The translations under genes and the position numbers were made by a program. The notes below the pieces were generated by a model. That model was not told the origin of the DNA. It did not search any database and saw nothing but the letters and a program-made list of their open reading frames with translations. A DNA stretch of 64,000 bases from Bacillus altitudinis 41KF2b (GTDB taxonomy: Bacteria; Bacillota; Bacilli; Bacillales; Bacillaceae): positions 62,001 through 126,000 of the forward strand of contig NZ_ASJC01000002.1 in NCBI RefSeq assembly GCF_000691145.1, read 5' to 3'. Every line of letters begins with the position of its first letter. Position 1 is the first letter of the stretch. This document shows positions 8,521 to 17,021 of this stretch, piece after piece.

Positions 8521-9696
8521 ATGAATTTCGACGAACAGATCATACGTAAAGGTTCAAAATCAGTCAAATGGGATCAAGCAGAGTCTTTATTCCTGACAAC
8601 AGATGCGCTGCCAATGTGGGTAGCAGATATGGATTTTAAAGCGCCCCAAGTCGTGCTTGATGCTTTAAAAGAACGATTAGATCACGGCGTATTCGGCTAT
8701 GCATTTCAGGATCAGGATACGCAGCAAGCAGTAGCTGACTGGGTCAAAAGAAGACACGGTTGGACGATACAAACAGATGCCGTCACCTTCACACCAGGTA
8801 TCGTGACAGCACTTAGTTTTGCGGTACAAGCCTTTACAGCTCCGAATGATGAAGTGGTCATTCAGTCACCGGTGTATACGCCCTTCTATCAAATGATTGA
8901 AAGAAACGGACGTATCGTCTCAACCAACCCTTTAAAAATAGAAAACAACCGTTACATGATGGATTTTGATGATTTAGAGAAGAAATTAAGCAGGCCAGAA
9001 GCAAAGCTGATGTTTCTTTGTCATCCGCATAATCCTTCAGGGAGAGCTTGGTCAAAAGAGGAATTAAAGCGTGTAGGAGATTTATGTGTACAGTACGGTG
9101 TCACCGTCGTGTCAGATGAAATTCATTCCGATCTGATGCTTTACGGGCAGCCGCATGTGCCTTTTGCCAGCCTTTCTGATGAGATAGCTAACATCACGGT
9201 AACGTGTATTGCACCGAGTAAAACATTTAATTTAGCTGGTCTTCAGGCATCTGCCATTATCATTTCTGATGAAGAAAAAAGAACCCTTTTCACCAATGAA
9301 GTGCAAAGAAATGGATTGTCTAAACTGAATGCCTTTGCGATTCCTGCCATGGAGGCGGCCTATCGCCACGGAGATGAGTGGCTTGATTCACTTGTTCTTT
9401 ATCTCGAAAATAATATGAAGATCGCAATGGATTATATTGATGAATATCTGCCGAGCATGCGTTATATGAAACCAGATGCTTCTTATCTATTGTGGCTGGA
9501 TATTCGTGATTATGAGCTCACTCAAGCAGAATTGAAACGTAATCTGCTGAAAAAGGGCAAGGTCATACTAGAGCTCGGAAACGTATATGGGCACGAAGGA
9601 GACGGCTTTATTCGAATGAATCTAGGCTGTCCTGCCGGAACAGTGAAAGAAGGTCTGAAGCGCCTTCATCAAGCATTCACTCAATCATCCGAATAA
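8521..9696 (+). CDS. patB: Cystathionine beta-lyase / C-S lyase PatB
   Basis: PLP enzyme of 391 residues cleaving C-S bonds of cystathionine and related cysteine conjugates, in methionine metabolism. The PLP lysine is K234 in APSKTFNLAG. VADMDF at 34-39 and CHPHNPSGR around 167-175 are typical of the MalY/PatB subfamily of aminotransferase-fold lyases. I start at MNFDEQI, after AGAGGTGGGTTTC; the open frame extends 19 codons upstream without homology. Confidence 0.93.
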   Translation: MNFDEQIIRKGSKSVKWDQAESLFLTTDALPMWVADMDFKAPQVVLDALKERLDHGVFGYAFQDQDTQQAVADWVKRRHGWTIQTDAVTFTPGIVTALSFAVQAFTAPNDEVVIQSPVYTPFYQMIERNGRIVSTNPLKIENNRYMMDFDDLEKKLSRPEAKLMFLCHPHNPSGRAWSKEELKRVGDLCVQYGVTVVSDEIHSDLMLYGQPHVPFASLSDEIANITVTCIAPSKTFNLAGLQASAIIISDEEKRTLFTNEVQRNGLSKLNAFAIPAMEAAYRHGDEWLDSLVLYLENNMKIAMDYIDEYLPSMRYMKPDASYLLWLDIRDYELTQAELKRNLLKKGKVILELGNVYGHEGDGFIRMNLGCPAGTVKEGLKRLHQAFTQSSE

Positions 9697-9710
9697 AACC
9701 ATTTCTATCA

Positions 9711-9738
9711 AAAGAACATCCTAACGGGTGTTCTTTTT
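9711..9738 (+). terminator. Rho-independent terminator of patB
   Basis: Hairpin AAGAACATCC-taac-GGGTGTTCTT followed by a short T-run. Confidence 0.75.
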
Positions 9739-9783
9739 AAAGAAAAAAACCCTCCTATTATCATATCTACTTTGTACATGAAA

Positions 9784-9792
9784 TGATATAAT
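9784..9792 (+). promoter_or_regulatory. Extended -10 promoter element of kinB
   Basis: TGATATAAT, a perfect -10 with a TG extension, lies 37 bases before the kinB start. No clear -35 is visible. Confidence 0.5.
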
Positions 9793-9829
9793 GAGAGGAA
9801 TTACAATTATTTACGAGGAGAGCATTTAA

Positions 9830-11122
9830 ATGGAAATGTTCAAGGATTTTCTGCTCCATGTATCTTTTATTCTATTTCCAATCTTTTTATATCATGCACT
9901 ATGGCTAAGCCGGACCCCTGCTCATTTCCCTAAAACGAATAAACTGCTCATCACCATATTTGCATCCATTTCATCAGCACTATGTATTATGTATCCAGTT
10001 GGTTCGATTTTAGATTTGCAGACTGGGCTTCAATCGATTCCCCTTGTACTGGCTATTTTATACGGGGGATATACCGCCGGAATCGTCGCTATCTTGGTTA
10101 GTTCAACCGTAAAGTTCGTGATGTATGGCTCTTTTTTATGGGTTGGATTGATTGTTGTACCGATTTACTTTTTCATTCCTTTCCTGCTTTACCGGAAATG
10201 GCGCCAATATTCTAAGCAGAGAAAGCTGTTATACGGAGTCCTGATTGCGTTATCAAAAGGGATGTTTATTTACATTGGACTGCTTGTGGTCAGCTTAATA
10301 GAGTACAGCCCTGCATTCATTATGCAGCAAAAGCTGCTCGAATTATTTTTCTCAACTCTTTACTACATATTCTTTCTTGTGCTGAGTATTTATTCCATTG
10401 AGTTTGTGAAAGAGAATGCGCAAATGAGAACACAGCTTGTCCAATCAGAGAAACTGACGATTGTGAGTGAACTGGCAGCAAGTGTCGCCCATGAAGTCCG
10501 CAATCCACTGACGGTGGTGAGAGGATTTATCCAACTGCTCTTTTCAAGTGACAATTCGAAAGAGCCGTCAACCAATAAAGATTATAAAAATCTCGTTTTA
10601 TCTGAACTTGACCGTGCCCAGGATATTATTACGAGCTATCTTGATATTGCGAAACAAAATTATTATCAAATTGAGTCTCTCAATTTATCTAAATTACTTG
10701 AAGAATGTGCATCGCTGATGACATCCTATGCGAATTTTAAGTCGGTCACGATTCATCAATCGATTGAACCAGACTTATACATCCAAGGTGATGAAACGAA
10801 AATCAAACAAGTCATGATTAATTTAATCAAAAATGCAATCGAAGCAGCGCCCGAACACGAAGGTAAAATCGAACTGTTTGCTTCAAAAGAAAATCATCGA
10901 ATCTGCCTTTATTTCGTTGATAACGGTGTAGGCATGTCAGAAAGCCAAATGAAAAAGCTTGGTGAACCCTATTACACATTGAAAAATAAAGGAACAGGGC
11001 TTGGGTTGACAGTGACATTTTCCATCATTGAAAATCATCATGGAACGATTCGTTTCAAAAGCTCATTGCAGTCTGGTACAACAGTCACCGTGAAGTTTCC
11101 TGAAGATACAAGAAGAAAATGA
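9830..11122 (+). CDS. kinB: Sporulation sensor histidine kinase KinB
   Basis: Membrane kinase feeding the sporulation phosphorelay through Spo0F. The 430 residues hold about six membrane segments in the first 190 residues and no large extracellular sensor. The HisKA helix has H221 in SVAHEVRNPL. The HATPase_c domain carries the N box INLIKNAIEA, DNGVGM and GTGLGLTV. The ribosome binding site is GAGGAG ten bases upstream. In B. subtilis kinB is co-transcribed with kapB, which KinB needs for activity; here a small opposing gene stands between them. Confidence 0.93.
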   Translation: MEMFKDFLLHVSFILFPIFLYHALWLSRTPAHFPKTNKLLITIFASISSALCIMYPVGSILDLQTGLQSIPLVLAILYGGYTAGIVAILVSSTVKFVMYGSFLWVGLIVVPIYFFIPFLLYRKWRQYSKQRKLLYGVLIALSKGMFIYIGLLVVSLIEYSPAFIMQQKLLELFFSTLYYIFFLVLSIYSIEFVKENAQMRTQLVQSEKLTIVSELAASVAHEVRNPLTVVRGFIQLLFSSDNSKEPSTNKDYKNLVLSELDRAQDIITSYLDIAKQNYYQIESLNLSKLLEECASLMTSYANFKSVTIHQSIEPDLYIQGDETKIKQVMINLIKNAIEAAPEHEGKIELFASKENHRICLYFVDNGVGMSESQMKKLGEPYYTLKNKGTGLGLTVTFSIIENHHGTIRFKSSLQSGTTVTVKFPEDTRRK

Positions 11123-11299
11123 TCAATCCATTTTTTTTGTCCTTTTTTCATCGATCTGCTCCTGCTTCTTAGAAGCACGAACGATCAGACGAAAGCAAAT
11201 AAATGCAGCAGCAAAGAAAAGCACCGTCGTGATTGCCGCAGGGATATACTCCCTTTTATCTTCAGGAAAATACAGTAGAAAGAATATGATGAACGACAT
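11123..11299 (-). CDS. Small hypothetical membrane protein between kinB and kapB
   Basis: A 58-codon frame with ATG at 11299, preceded by GGGGGAAGAGCGGAAC. It encodes a hydrophobic N-terminus (MSFIIFFLLYF), one clear membrane span (about 18-38, IPAAITTVLFFAAAFICFRLI) and a charged tail (KKQEQIDEKRTKK). I recognise no family. It is convergent with kinB, its stop codon abutting the kinB stop, and divergent from kapB. Short length leaves doubt, but the amphipathic design and ribosome binding site favour a real gene. Confidence 0.5.
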   Translation of the reverse strand: MSFIIFFLLYFPEDKREYIPAAITTVLFFAAAFICFRLIVRASKKQEQIDEKRTKKMD

Positions 11300-11392
11300 G
11301 TTCCGCTCTTCCCCCTTTTGCTCGTTTACTTCACTATATTGGCTAAAAGAAAGGAAATACCTTCTTATGAGAAGGAAATGGAGGAATTTCAT

Positions 11393-11785
11393 ATGACAGA
11401 CATTCAGATTGGACAAATCGTGAAAGGTTTTTACAAAACAGGTGTTTACATTGGGGAAGTGACAGCCGTTAAACCATCTACTTATCTCGTTCAAGTAAAA
11501 GCGGTTTTAACACACCCCACTCAAGGTGACCTGCATCATCCAAAAGAAGCGGACGTACCTTTTTTTCAGGAAAGACGGGCTTTGGCCTTTAGGGAACAGA
11601 CGAACATCCCTCATCATATGGTCAAGCCTTATGATGGCGACATACCTGATTATCAAGTATCGCTGAAAGACGCCGTAGACAAATTGAAAAAAGGGCTCAG
11701 TGCGGATGATTCCAAGTGGGCTGAAAAATCAAGAGCGTGCCTCTCTTCTCTTGAAAAAGATTATTTTCCAGAAGACGCCCGCTAA
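11393..11785 (+). CDS. kapB: KinB-pathway activator KapB
   Basis: A 130-residue cytosolic protein matching B. subtilis KapB, which is required for KinB signalling to Spo0F. The N-terminal half (IGQIVKGFYKTGVYIGEVTA...HPTQGDLHHPKEADVPFF) is the conserved core and looks like a small beta-barrel. GGAGG lies eight bases before the start at MTDIQIG. The gene is 270 bases beyond kinB rather than immediately behind it. A short inverted repeat (CCTTCTtatgAGAAGG, 11363-11378) sits just before the ribosome binding site. Its stop overlaps that of kapD by 3 bp. Confidence 0.9.
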   Translation: MTDIQIGQIVKGFYKTGVYIGEVTAVKPSTYLVQVKAVLTHPTQGDLHHPKEADVPFFQERRALAFREQTNIPHHMVKPYDGDIPDYQVSLKDAVDKLKKGLSADDSKWAEKSRACLSSLEKDYFPEDAR

Positions 11786-12399
11786 TCTGCCGAATCAAAA
11801 AAGTGAGAGAAGTCAATGAGTTCACCAATTTTGGTTGTTTGCGGATTTTCCACATAGGATCGATCTTTTTCAAAAAGGGTGAACAGCTGATAAGTGGTCA
11901 TGGCATCATCGAGTGCTTTATGATGCTTACCAGCTCCTTCACTGCCGTACTCCTTAGCTGCTTTCCGAAGTCCTGTGAGTGTTCTATCCCCAAAAAAGGT
12001 TTTATATTCAAAAGCCAGATCCCTTTGATTCCCCTTAAAAGGAAAACCAATATGATTGAGCATACAGTTTTGCTTCAGTACCTTCATGTCCATATTTCCC
12101 CATGTGATAATCTCACAGTCTTCTCCCCCATCGAGTGACACGAGCTTCTCGATAAACGCCTCAAAAGAAATCCCGCTTTCTACATCCTGCTGCGTAATGC
12201 CAAGGAACGATTTACAGCGCTTTGTCAGCTTCGGGAACTTTTTCGGTTTGACATAGCTTGAGAATGTGTCTATGATCGTTTCATTTGATGCTTTAACGAC
12301 ACCGGCTTCAATGATTTCCGGGAAAAAATTTTGCGGATGATATTTCCCATCAGGCATCGTAAATTCAAAATCGACCACAAGCAGCGTCTTCTGTTCCAT
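11782..12399 (-). CDS. kapD: Exonuclease-fold inhibitor of KinA signalling, KapD
   Basis: A 205-residue DEDD (RNase T/DnaQ-like) exonuclease-fold protein; B. subtilis KapD inhibits the KinA branch of the phosphorelay. The acidic motifs are visible: VDFEFTMPDG (D and E of motif I), TWGNMDMKVLKQ (motif II) and HHKALDDAMTTY (motif III, H and D). The start at MEQKTLL follows GTGGGGTGA and gives exactly the B. subtilis length. It is convergent with kapB. Confidence 0.92.
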   Translation of the reverse strand: MEQKTLLVVDFEFTMPDGKYHPQNFFPEIIEAGVVKASNETIIDTFSSYVKPKKFPKLTKRCKSFLGITQQDVESGISFEAFIEKLVSLDGGEDCEIITWGNMDMKVLKQNCMLNHIGFPFKGNQRDLAFEYKTFFGDRTLTGLRKAAKEYGSEGAGKHHKALDDAMTTYQLFTLFEKDRSYVENPQTTKIGELIDFSHFFDSAD

Positions 12400-12520
12400 C
12401 AGTCTCACCCCACTTTCTCGTCTGTTTTCCATCCTGCTACTATTATATTAAGACGGACTTTGAAATCACTTCATTTTCGTGAAAATAATGCAGATTCACT
12501 ATGCCCAACCTATTCATCAG

Positions 12521-12549
12521 ATGAAAGATCGTTTATTTTCCTTTATAAT
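12521..12549 (+). promoter_or_regulatory. Predicted promoter of yuxJ
   Basis: ATGAAA (12521-12526) and a perfect TATAAT (12544-12549) are 17 bases apart. The start would be near 12556, giving a leader of about 30 bases. Confidence 0.45.
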
Positions 12550-12587
12550 TATTAAGGAACACGAAATAAATAAAGAAGGTGGTCTTT

Positions 12588-13796
12588 ATCACAAACAGGA
12601 AGAAAAATTTGTACATCATGTGGTTTGTGAACTTTTTTGTATCTGCCAGCATTACAATGATCGTCCCTTTTTTATCACTTTACATAGAGTCTCTTGATAG
12701 CAGTTATTCGAATGAATTTGTTCAAAGATGGAGCGGCTATGTCTTTGGGGTTACGTTTTTAACAGCCTTTCTCATTTCTCCAATTTGGGGACGGATTGGT
12801 GACCGGCATGGCTATAAAAAGATTTTGCTCATTAACGGCATTGGGATTGCAACAAGCATTTTATTAATGGGGCTTGTTCAAACCGTTTATCAACTATTTG
12901 CGTTAAGGCTTTTCATGGGGCTTGTGACAGGCTTTATTTCGACTTCGATGGCACTGATTTCTGCACAGACCGAAAAGGCAACAGCCGGTAAGACCCTTGG
13001 TACGATGCAGATGAGTAATGTCGCCGGAGGGTTATTCGGTCCATTAATGGGTGGATTTATGGCAGACAGTGTCGGATTCATTTATACATTTTTCTTAACA
13101 GCTGCTGTCATATATGTGTCAGCGATTGTCATTATCTTCGGTGTGAAAGAACAGCCGATCCGTTCAAAAGAAGCAAAACGGGTTTCTTACTCACGGAAGG
13201 ACGTCCTTGTCCATATTTTCAAACAGCCTTTGCTTGTGGTCACCATGCTGCTCACATTTATTACGCAAGTCGGGAACTTTAGTATTCAGCCGCTTTTAGC
13301 CTTGTACATTCATGATTTACACGGCCCCGTCAACCTTGCCTTTTATGCAGGACTGGCGTTTTCTGCAACGGGGCTTGGCAATTTGCTGTTTACACGGAAA
13401 TGGGGAGACCTTGGAGATCGTATTGGTCACGATAAGGTGCTGCTCGCCCTTCTCATCCTCTCCTCCATTTTATTCATCCCGCAAGCGATGGCGGATTCCT
13501 ACGGGATGTTAGTGATCTTCCGTTTCTTATACGGGATGGCACTAGGCGGCATCATTCCTTGTACGACGGCCTATATTCGCATCAAAGCGCCTGCCTCTAT
13601 GCAAGGAGAAGTGCTTGGTTACAATGTCAGCTTCCGCTTTCTTGGAAATGTCGTCGGACCCGTCATAGGCGGTATTGTGGCGAGTCATTACGGAATTCCA
13701 GCTGTCTTTTATGTTACCGCCGGCATTTTCCTTTTCGGGGCATTATTTTTATGGGCGGTCCGCTCACAATCAAAGACAAAAGAGAGGAGTGTCTGA
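12588..13796 (+). CDS. yuxJ: Major facilitator superfamily multidrug-type efflux transporter YuxJ
   Basis: About 402 residues with twelve predicted membrane helices. The MFS motif A is GRIGDRHGYKKIL in loop 2-3, with a second copy WGDLGDRIGHDK in loop 8-9. An efflux pump role is inferred from the family; the substrate is unknown. The start is odd. AGGTGG lies five bases before an in-frame ATC (12588), giving (M)TNRKKNLYIMWF. The only other upstream option is a GTG at 12579 embedded in that ribosome binding site. I infer an AUC start with modest confidence; the frame itself is certain. Confidence 0.85.
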   Translation: MTNRKKNLYIMWFVNFFVSASITMIVPFLSLYIESLDSSYSNEFVQRWSGYVFGVTFLTAFLISPIWGRIGDRHGYKKILLINGIGIATSILLMGLVQTVYQLFALRLFMGLVTGFISTSMALISAQTEKATAGKTLGTMQMSNVAGGLFGPLMGGFMADSVGFIYTFFLTAAVIYVSAIVIIFGVKEQPIRSKEAKRVSYSRKDVLVHIFKQPLLVVTMLLTFITQVGNFSIQPLLALYIHDLHGPVNLAFYAGLAFSATGLGNLLFTRKWGDLGDRIGHDKVLLALLILSSILFIPQAMADSYGMLVIFRFLYGMALGGIIPCTTAYIRIKAPASMQGEVLGYNVSFRFLGNVVGPVIGGIVASHYGIPAVFYVTAGIFLFGALFLWAVRSQSKTKERSV

Positions 13797-13820
13797 TCCA
13801 TCATCAGATACTCTTTTCTT
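13787..13820 (+). terminator. Rho-independent terminator of yuxJ
   Basis: Hairpin AGTGTCTGAT-ccatc-ATCAGATACT followed by CTTTTCTT; the stem includes the yuxJ stop codon. Confidence 0.75.
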
Positions 13821-13937
13821 CTGTCTAAATGCCTTGTTTACTAGACTTCACGTCTATTCTTTTCTAAAAATAACCTTCTCGTAATCGCAAAAGAATGGTA
13901 CGATATGGCTAGAAATCCGAAGAAAGTGAGTGACCTC

Positions 13938-15806
13938 ATGTTTCGTGCAATCATTGGTTGGTTATTACTTGCTGCCCTCATCCCATTATTTGTTCTGACT
14001 TTTTATCTATCAAAGGAAGAAGCCGCAAGTGTAAAACCTGTTAACGAAGTGCTTGATCAAAAAATCAAGCTGGAAAAGGTAGACTTTTCCCAAAACAGTT
14101 ATATGTATGATCGAGATGGTTCTCTTATCTCTGAGATCGTATCAAACGATGAGAACCGTGTTTTCGTGAAGTACGATAAAATTCCTGATTCCGTCAAGGA
14201 GCTGTTCCTCCGATCAGAGGACCGCAACTTTTATGACCATAAAGGCATTGACTTTATGGGCGTGATTCGTGCCCTTGCTGCAAATGTGAAAAACCATGGC
14301 ATTAGCCAAGGCGCCAGCACCATCACACAACAGTTATCCCGTAATTTATATTTAAGTCATGAACGTTCATTCAGCCGAAAGTTTACAGAACTGCTCTATT
14401 CCTATGAGCTCGAGCGAAAATTTACAAAAGAGGAAATTCTCGAAAGCTATTTAAATACGATTTATTTCAGTAACGGGGTTTACGGTGTCGGTTCTGCGGC
14501 TAATTACTATTTTGATAAGCCGCTTAGTTCTTTGACACTTGCACAGATGGCATTTATTTCTGCGATTCCTAACAACCCTACGCTGTATGACCCATTGAAA
14601 CAATTCAAACATACAAAGAAACGCCAGGAACGGCTGCTTGGTATTTTAGAAAAAGATGGTGTCATTACGAAGAAGCAATACAAAAAAGCAGTGAAAGAAA
14701 AAATCAGCTTGTCCTTAAGTGAAAAGAAAAATCTTTATCCTGACTATGTGACATATGCCAATGAAGAATTTACCGATCTGGTGTCTGATCAGGAAGGCTT
14801 TACAAAACGATTGAAAAAAGCCAAAACAGCTGGCGCAAAAAAAGCAATTCAAAAAGAATTATCAGAAAAGGTCAGTGCATTGCTTCAAGATGGTGTGAAG
14901 ATTTATACAGCACTAGACCCTTCCTTACAGCAAAGAGCGGTTTATCAGCTCAATGCACAATTACCTTATCAAGGTGTGGAAGGCGGTTCAGCAGTCATTA
15001 ACCACCAAACCCATCAAATCGTCGCACTTGCTGGCGGGAAGAACTATAAAAAGTTTGATTTCAACTACGCCTATCAAGCGCAAAGACAACCAGGTTCCGC
15101 CATTAAGCCGCTGTTAGATTATGGCCCTTATATTGATCAAACCGGTGCCACGGCATCAAGCAAAATCAGTGCCGGCAAGTTTTGCAGTAGCGGATATTGC
15201 CCGCAAAACTATAATCATAAAACGTATGGAACTGTAACACTTGAAACAGCCTTTAAGAACTCTTACAATACACCAGCGATTCGTATGCTTGATACAGTCG
15301 GTGTCAAAAAAGGCTTCAGCTATTTAGAAAAGTTTTCATTCGAACATATTGTCGCAGATGATTACCGTCTCCCTTCTGCACTTGGAGGATTTACAAAAGG
15401 CTTCTCGCCGCTAGAAATAACCGATGCATATACCGTGTTTGGCAATCAAGGTGCCTATACGCGAAATCACTCCATTACAAAGGTCACAGACTTAAACGGC
15501 AAAACCCTTTACAAGTGGAAAGAGTCGCCGAAGCAAATCTATTCTCAGCGTACAAATGAAACAATGCGCAAGCTGCTTGCCTCTGTTGTGAAAAGTGGAA
15601 CAGGAAAAAAGGCGAATTTCAATTCTCCTTACATTGGGGGAAAAACAGGGACATCCAATGACTACAAAGACATTTGGTTTGTTGGCCTGACAGATCAATA
15701 CACAATGGGTGTATGGGTAGGAAGAGATAGAGGAACCGTTGAATCGATTTATAGTTTAAGCCCGCACTTACGTATTTGGAAACAAACTATGCAATACGCT
15801 AGATAA
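13938..15806 (+). CDS. pbpD: Class A penicillin-binding protein 4 (PbpD)
   Basis: Bifunctional peptidoglycan synthase of 622 residues anchored by an N-terminal membrane helix (about 3-24). The GT51 glycosyltransferase domain has the catalytic E94 in SEDRNFYDHKG and GASTITQQL. The transpeptidase domain has S387-A-I-K390, SYN at 442-444 and KTGT at 569-572. The start MFRAIIGWLL aligns with the B. subtilis protein and gives nearly the same length; an ATG eleven codons earlier has a poorer ribosome binding site. yuxK follows after 18 bases, probably in one transcript. Confidence 0.94.
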   Translation: MFRAIIGWLLLAALIPLFVLTFYLSKEEAASVKPVNEVLDQKIKLEKVDFSQNSYMYDRDGSLISEIVSNDENRVFVKYDKIPDSVKELFLRSEDRNFYDHKGIDFMGVIRALAANVKNHGISQGASTITQQLSRNLYLSHERSFSRKFTELLYSYELERKFTKEEILESYLNTIYFSNGVYGVGSAANYYFDKPLSSLTLAQMAFISAIPNNPTLYDPLKQFKHTKKRQERLLGILEKDGVITKKQYKKAVKEKISLSLSEKKNLYPDYVTYANEEFTDLVSDQEGFTKRLKKAKTAGAKKAIQKELSEKVSALLQDGVKIYTALDPSLQQRAVYQLNAQLPYQGVEGGSAVINHQTHQIVALAGGKNYKKFDFNYAYQAQRQPGSAIKPLLDYGPYIDQTGATASSKISAGKFCSSGYCPQNYNHKTYGTVTLETAFKNSYNTPAIRMLDTVGVKKGFSYLEKFSFEHIVADDYRLPSALGGFTKGFSPLEITDAYTVFGNQGAYTRNHSITKVTDLNGKTLYKWKESPKQIYSQRTNETMRKLLASVVKSGTGKKANFNSPYIGGKTGTSNDYKDIWFVGLTDQYTMGVWVGRDRGTVESIYSLSPHLRIWKQTMQYAR

Positions 15807-15824
15807 ACAGGAGGTTTGATTGCG

Positions 15825-16235
15825 ATGCATTCCACACAACCCTCTCACTTCATTTTATTTGACGGTGTCTGCAACGTGTGCAGTGGTGCTGTTCAGTTTA
15901 TCATCAAGCGCGACCCGAATGAGCGGATGATGTTTGCTTCTTTACAATCAGATACAGGGCAGCGTATTTTAAAAGAAAACGGCTTGCCTTTAGATGAGTT
16001 CAATTCATTCATTTATATTGAAAATGGGACCCTTTATATGAAGTCAACAGGCATCTTAAAAGCCGCACGGCATTTAAAAGGGATATACAGATGGAGCTAT
16101 TTACTCCTCGCGATCCCTCGTCCAATCCGTGACTGGTTTTATCAGCTCATTGCAAAGAATCGCTACAAATGGTTTGGTCAAAAAACATCCTGTATGATGC
16201 CTACACCTGAAATTCAGAAGCGGTTTCTTCCATAA
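15825..16235 (+). CDS. yuxK: DCC-family thiol-disulfide oxidoreductase-like protein YuxK
   Basis: A 136-residue cytosolic protein with the family-defining DGVCNVCSG motif near the N-terminus (C16, C19), followed by a thioredoxin-like fold segment. The family is annotated as thiol-disulfide oxidoreductase, but the activity is little studied. AGGAGG lies ten bases before the ATG; an in-frame TTG three codons earlier is too close to it. It ends at a terminator shared with yufK. Confidence 0.9.
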   Translation: MHSTQPSHFILFDGVCNVCSGAVQFIIKRDPNERMMFASLQSDTGQRILKENGLPLDEFNSFIYIENGTLYMKSTGILKAARHLKGIYRWSYLLLAIPRPIRDWFYQLIAKNRYKWFGQKTSCMMPTPEIQKRFLP

Positions 16236-16271
16236 AAAAAGCATCCTCCATCATCGGAGGATGCTTTCTTT
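16236..16271. terminator. Convergent terminator between yuxK and yufK
   Basis: Perfect hairpin AAAGCATCCTCC-atcatc-GGAGGATGCTTT. The T-tract is strong on the minus strand (yufK) and interrupted on the plus strand (TTTCTTTCG). Confidence 0.85.
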
Positions 16272-16278
16272 CGTCTGA

Positions 16279-16836
16279 TTAAGCTGGCAGACTCGCCATC
16301 ACACTGTTATAAAGCTTAATAAATAAGTACAAAATGCCGATCAAAAACGTGGCCCAAAACAGCAGATTAAACATCATAAACCCAATTAAATTCAGCATGG
16401 AAAGTGATTGATAAATGCGTACCACAACCCAGATAAAATAGACGAGACTTGCTAAAACAAAAAGCCCAACAAGCAAAATGAGCTGCTGCGTCAATAGAAA
16501 TGCAAGTAAGCTGGCAAACAAATAGACAACCGATGCAATCCGAATTTTCTTTAAGTTCTCCCCTTCAGGGTCCTTTGCAAAAAAGAGCAGCGCCAACTCT
16601 AACACCGTATCTGCAATGAGTTTTAAAGCAGATAAAATCATAAAATAAACAAGTGCAAATGCGGCAAATAAAGCAAGACGAATGCCCTGTTCAGAGAAAA
16701 ATTCCAACATTCCTTTTAAAATCCCTGCTTGGGTCAAGAAGTCAGTCGTGATACCTACTGTAAAAATAGAAAAGGCAGAGCTGAATAGCAAAATCGAAAT
16801 CAGCGGAAAATATCCAGTCAAATATGTATTTTTCAT
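16279..16836 (-). CDS. yufK: Integral membrane protein of unknown function YufK
   Basis: A 185-residue hydrophobic protein with five or six predicted membrane helices, matching B. subtilis YufK in length and position. No function is established. The start at MKNTYLTGYFPL follows AAGGA by seven bases; the frame extends 14 codons upstream without support. It diverges from malK. Confidence 0.85.
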   Translation of the reverse strand: MKNTYLTGYFPLISILLFSSAFSIFTVGITTDFLTQAGILKGMLEFFSEQGIRLALFAAFALVYFMILSALKLIADTVLELALLFFAKDPEGENLKKIRIASVVYLFASLLAFLLTQQLILLVGLFVLASLVYFIWVVVRIYQSLSMLNLIGFMMFNLLFWATFLIGILYLFIKLYNSVMASLPA

Positions 16837-16953
16837 AAATAGATCCTTTCTCATAAGCTCATTTTTATTATGGCTCACTTAAAACGGATTGACAAGATGC
16901 TTTCCAAGTAAACTGGAATCTAAATCAAATTTGTGATTTTGCACGTACATTCC

Positions 16954-16982
16954 TTCACAAACTTACATTTTCCCGTTAAAGT
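16954..16982 (+). promoter_or_regulatory. Predicted promoter of malK-malR
   Basis: TTCACA (16954-16959) and TAAAGT (16977-16982) are 17 bases apart and 40 bases before the malK start. Confidence 0.45.
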
Positions 16983-17021
16983 ATTACTATTACGAAAAAA
17001 TTGCGCGTTAGGGGTATACTC

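Noticed and set aside
12579-12587. GTG as the yuxJ start
   Set aside because: The codon is part of the ribosome binding site AGGTGG and no other site precedes it, so I preferred ATC 12588, while noting the doubt.
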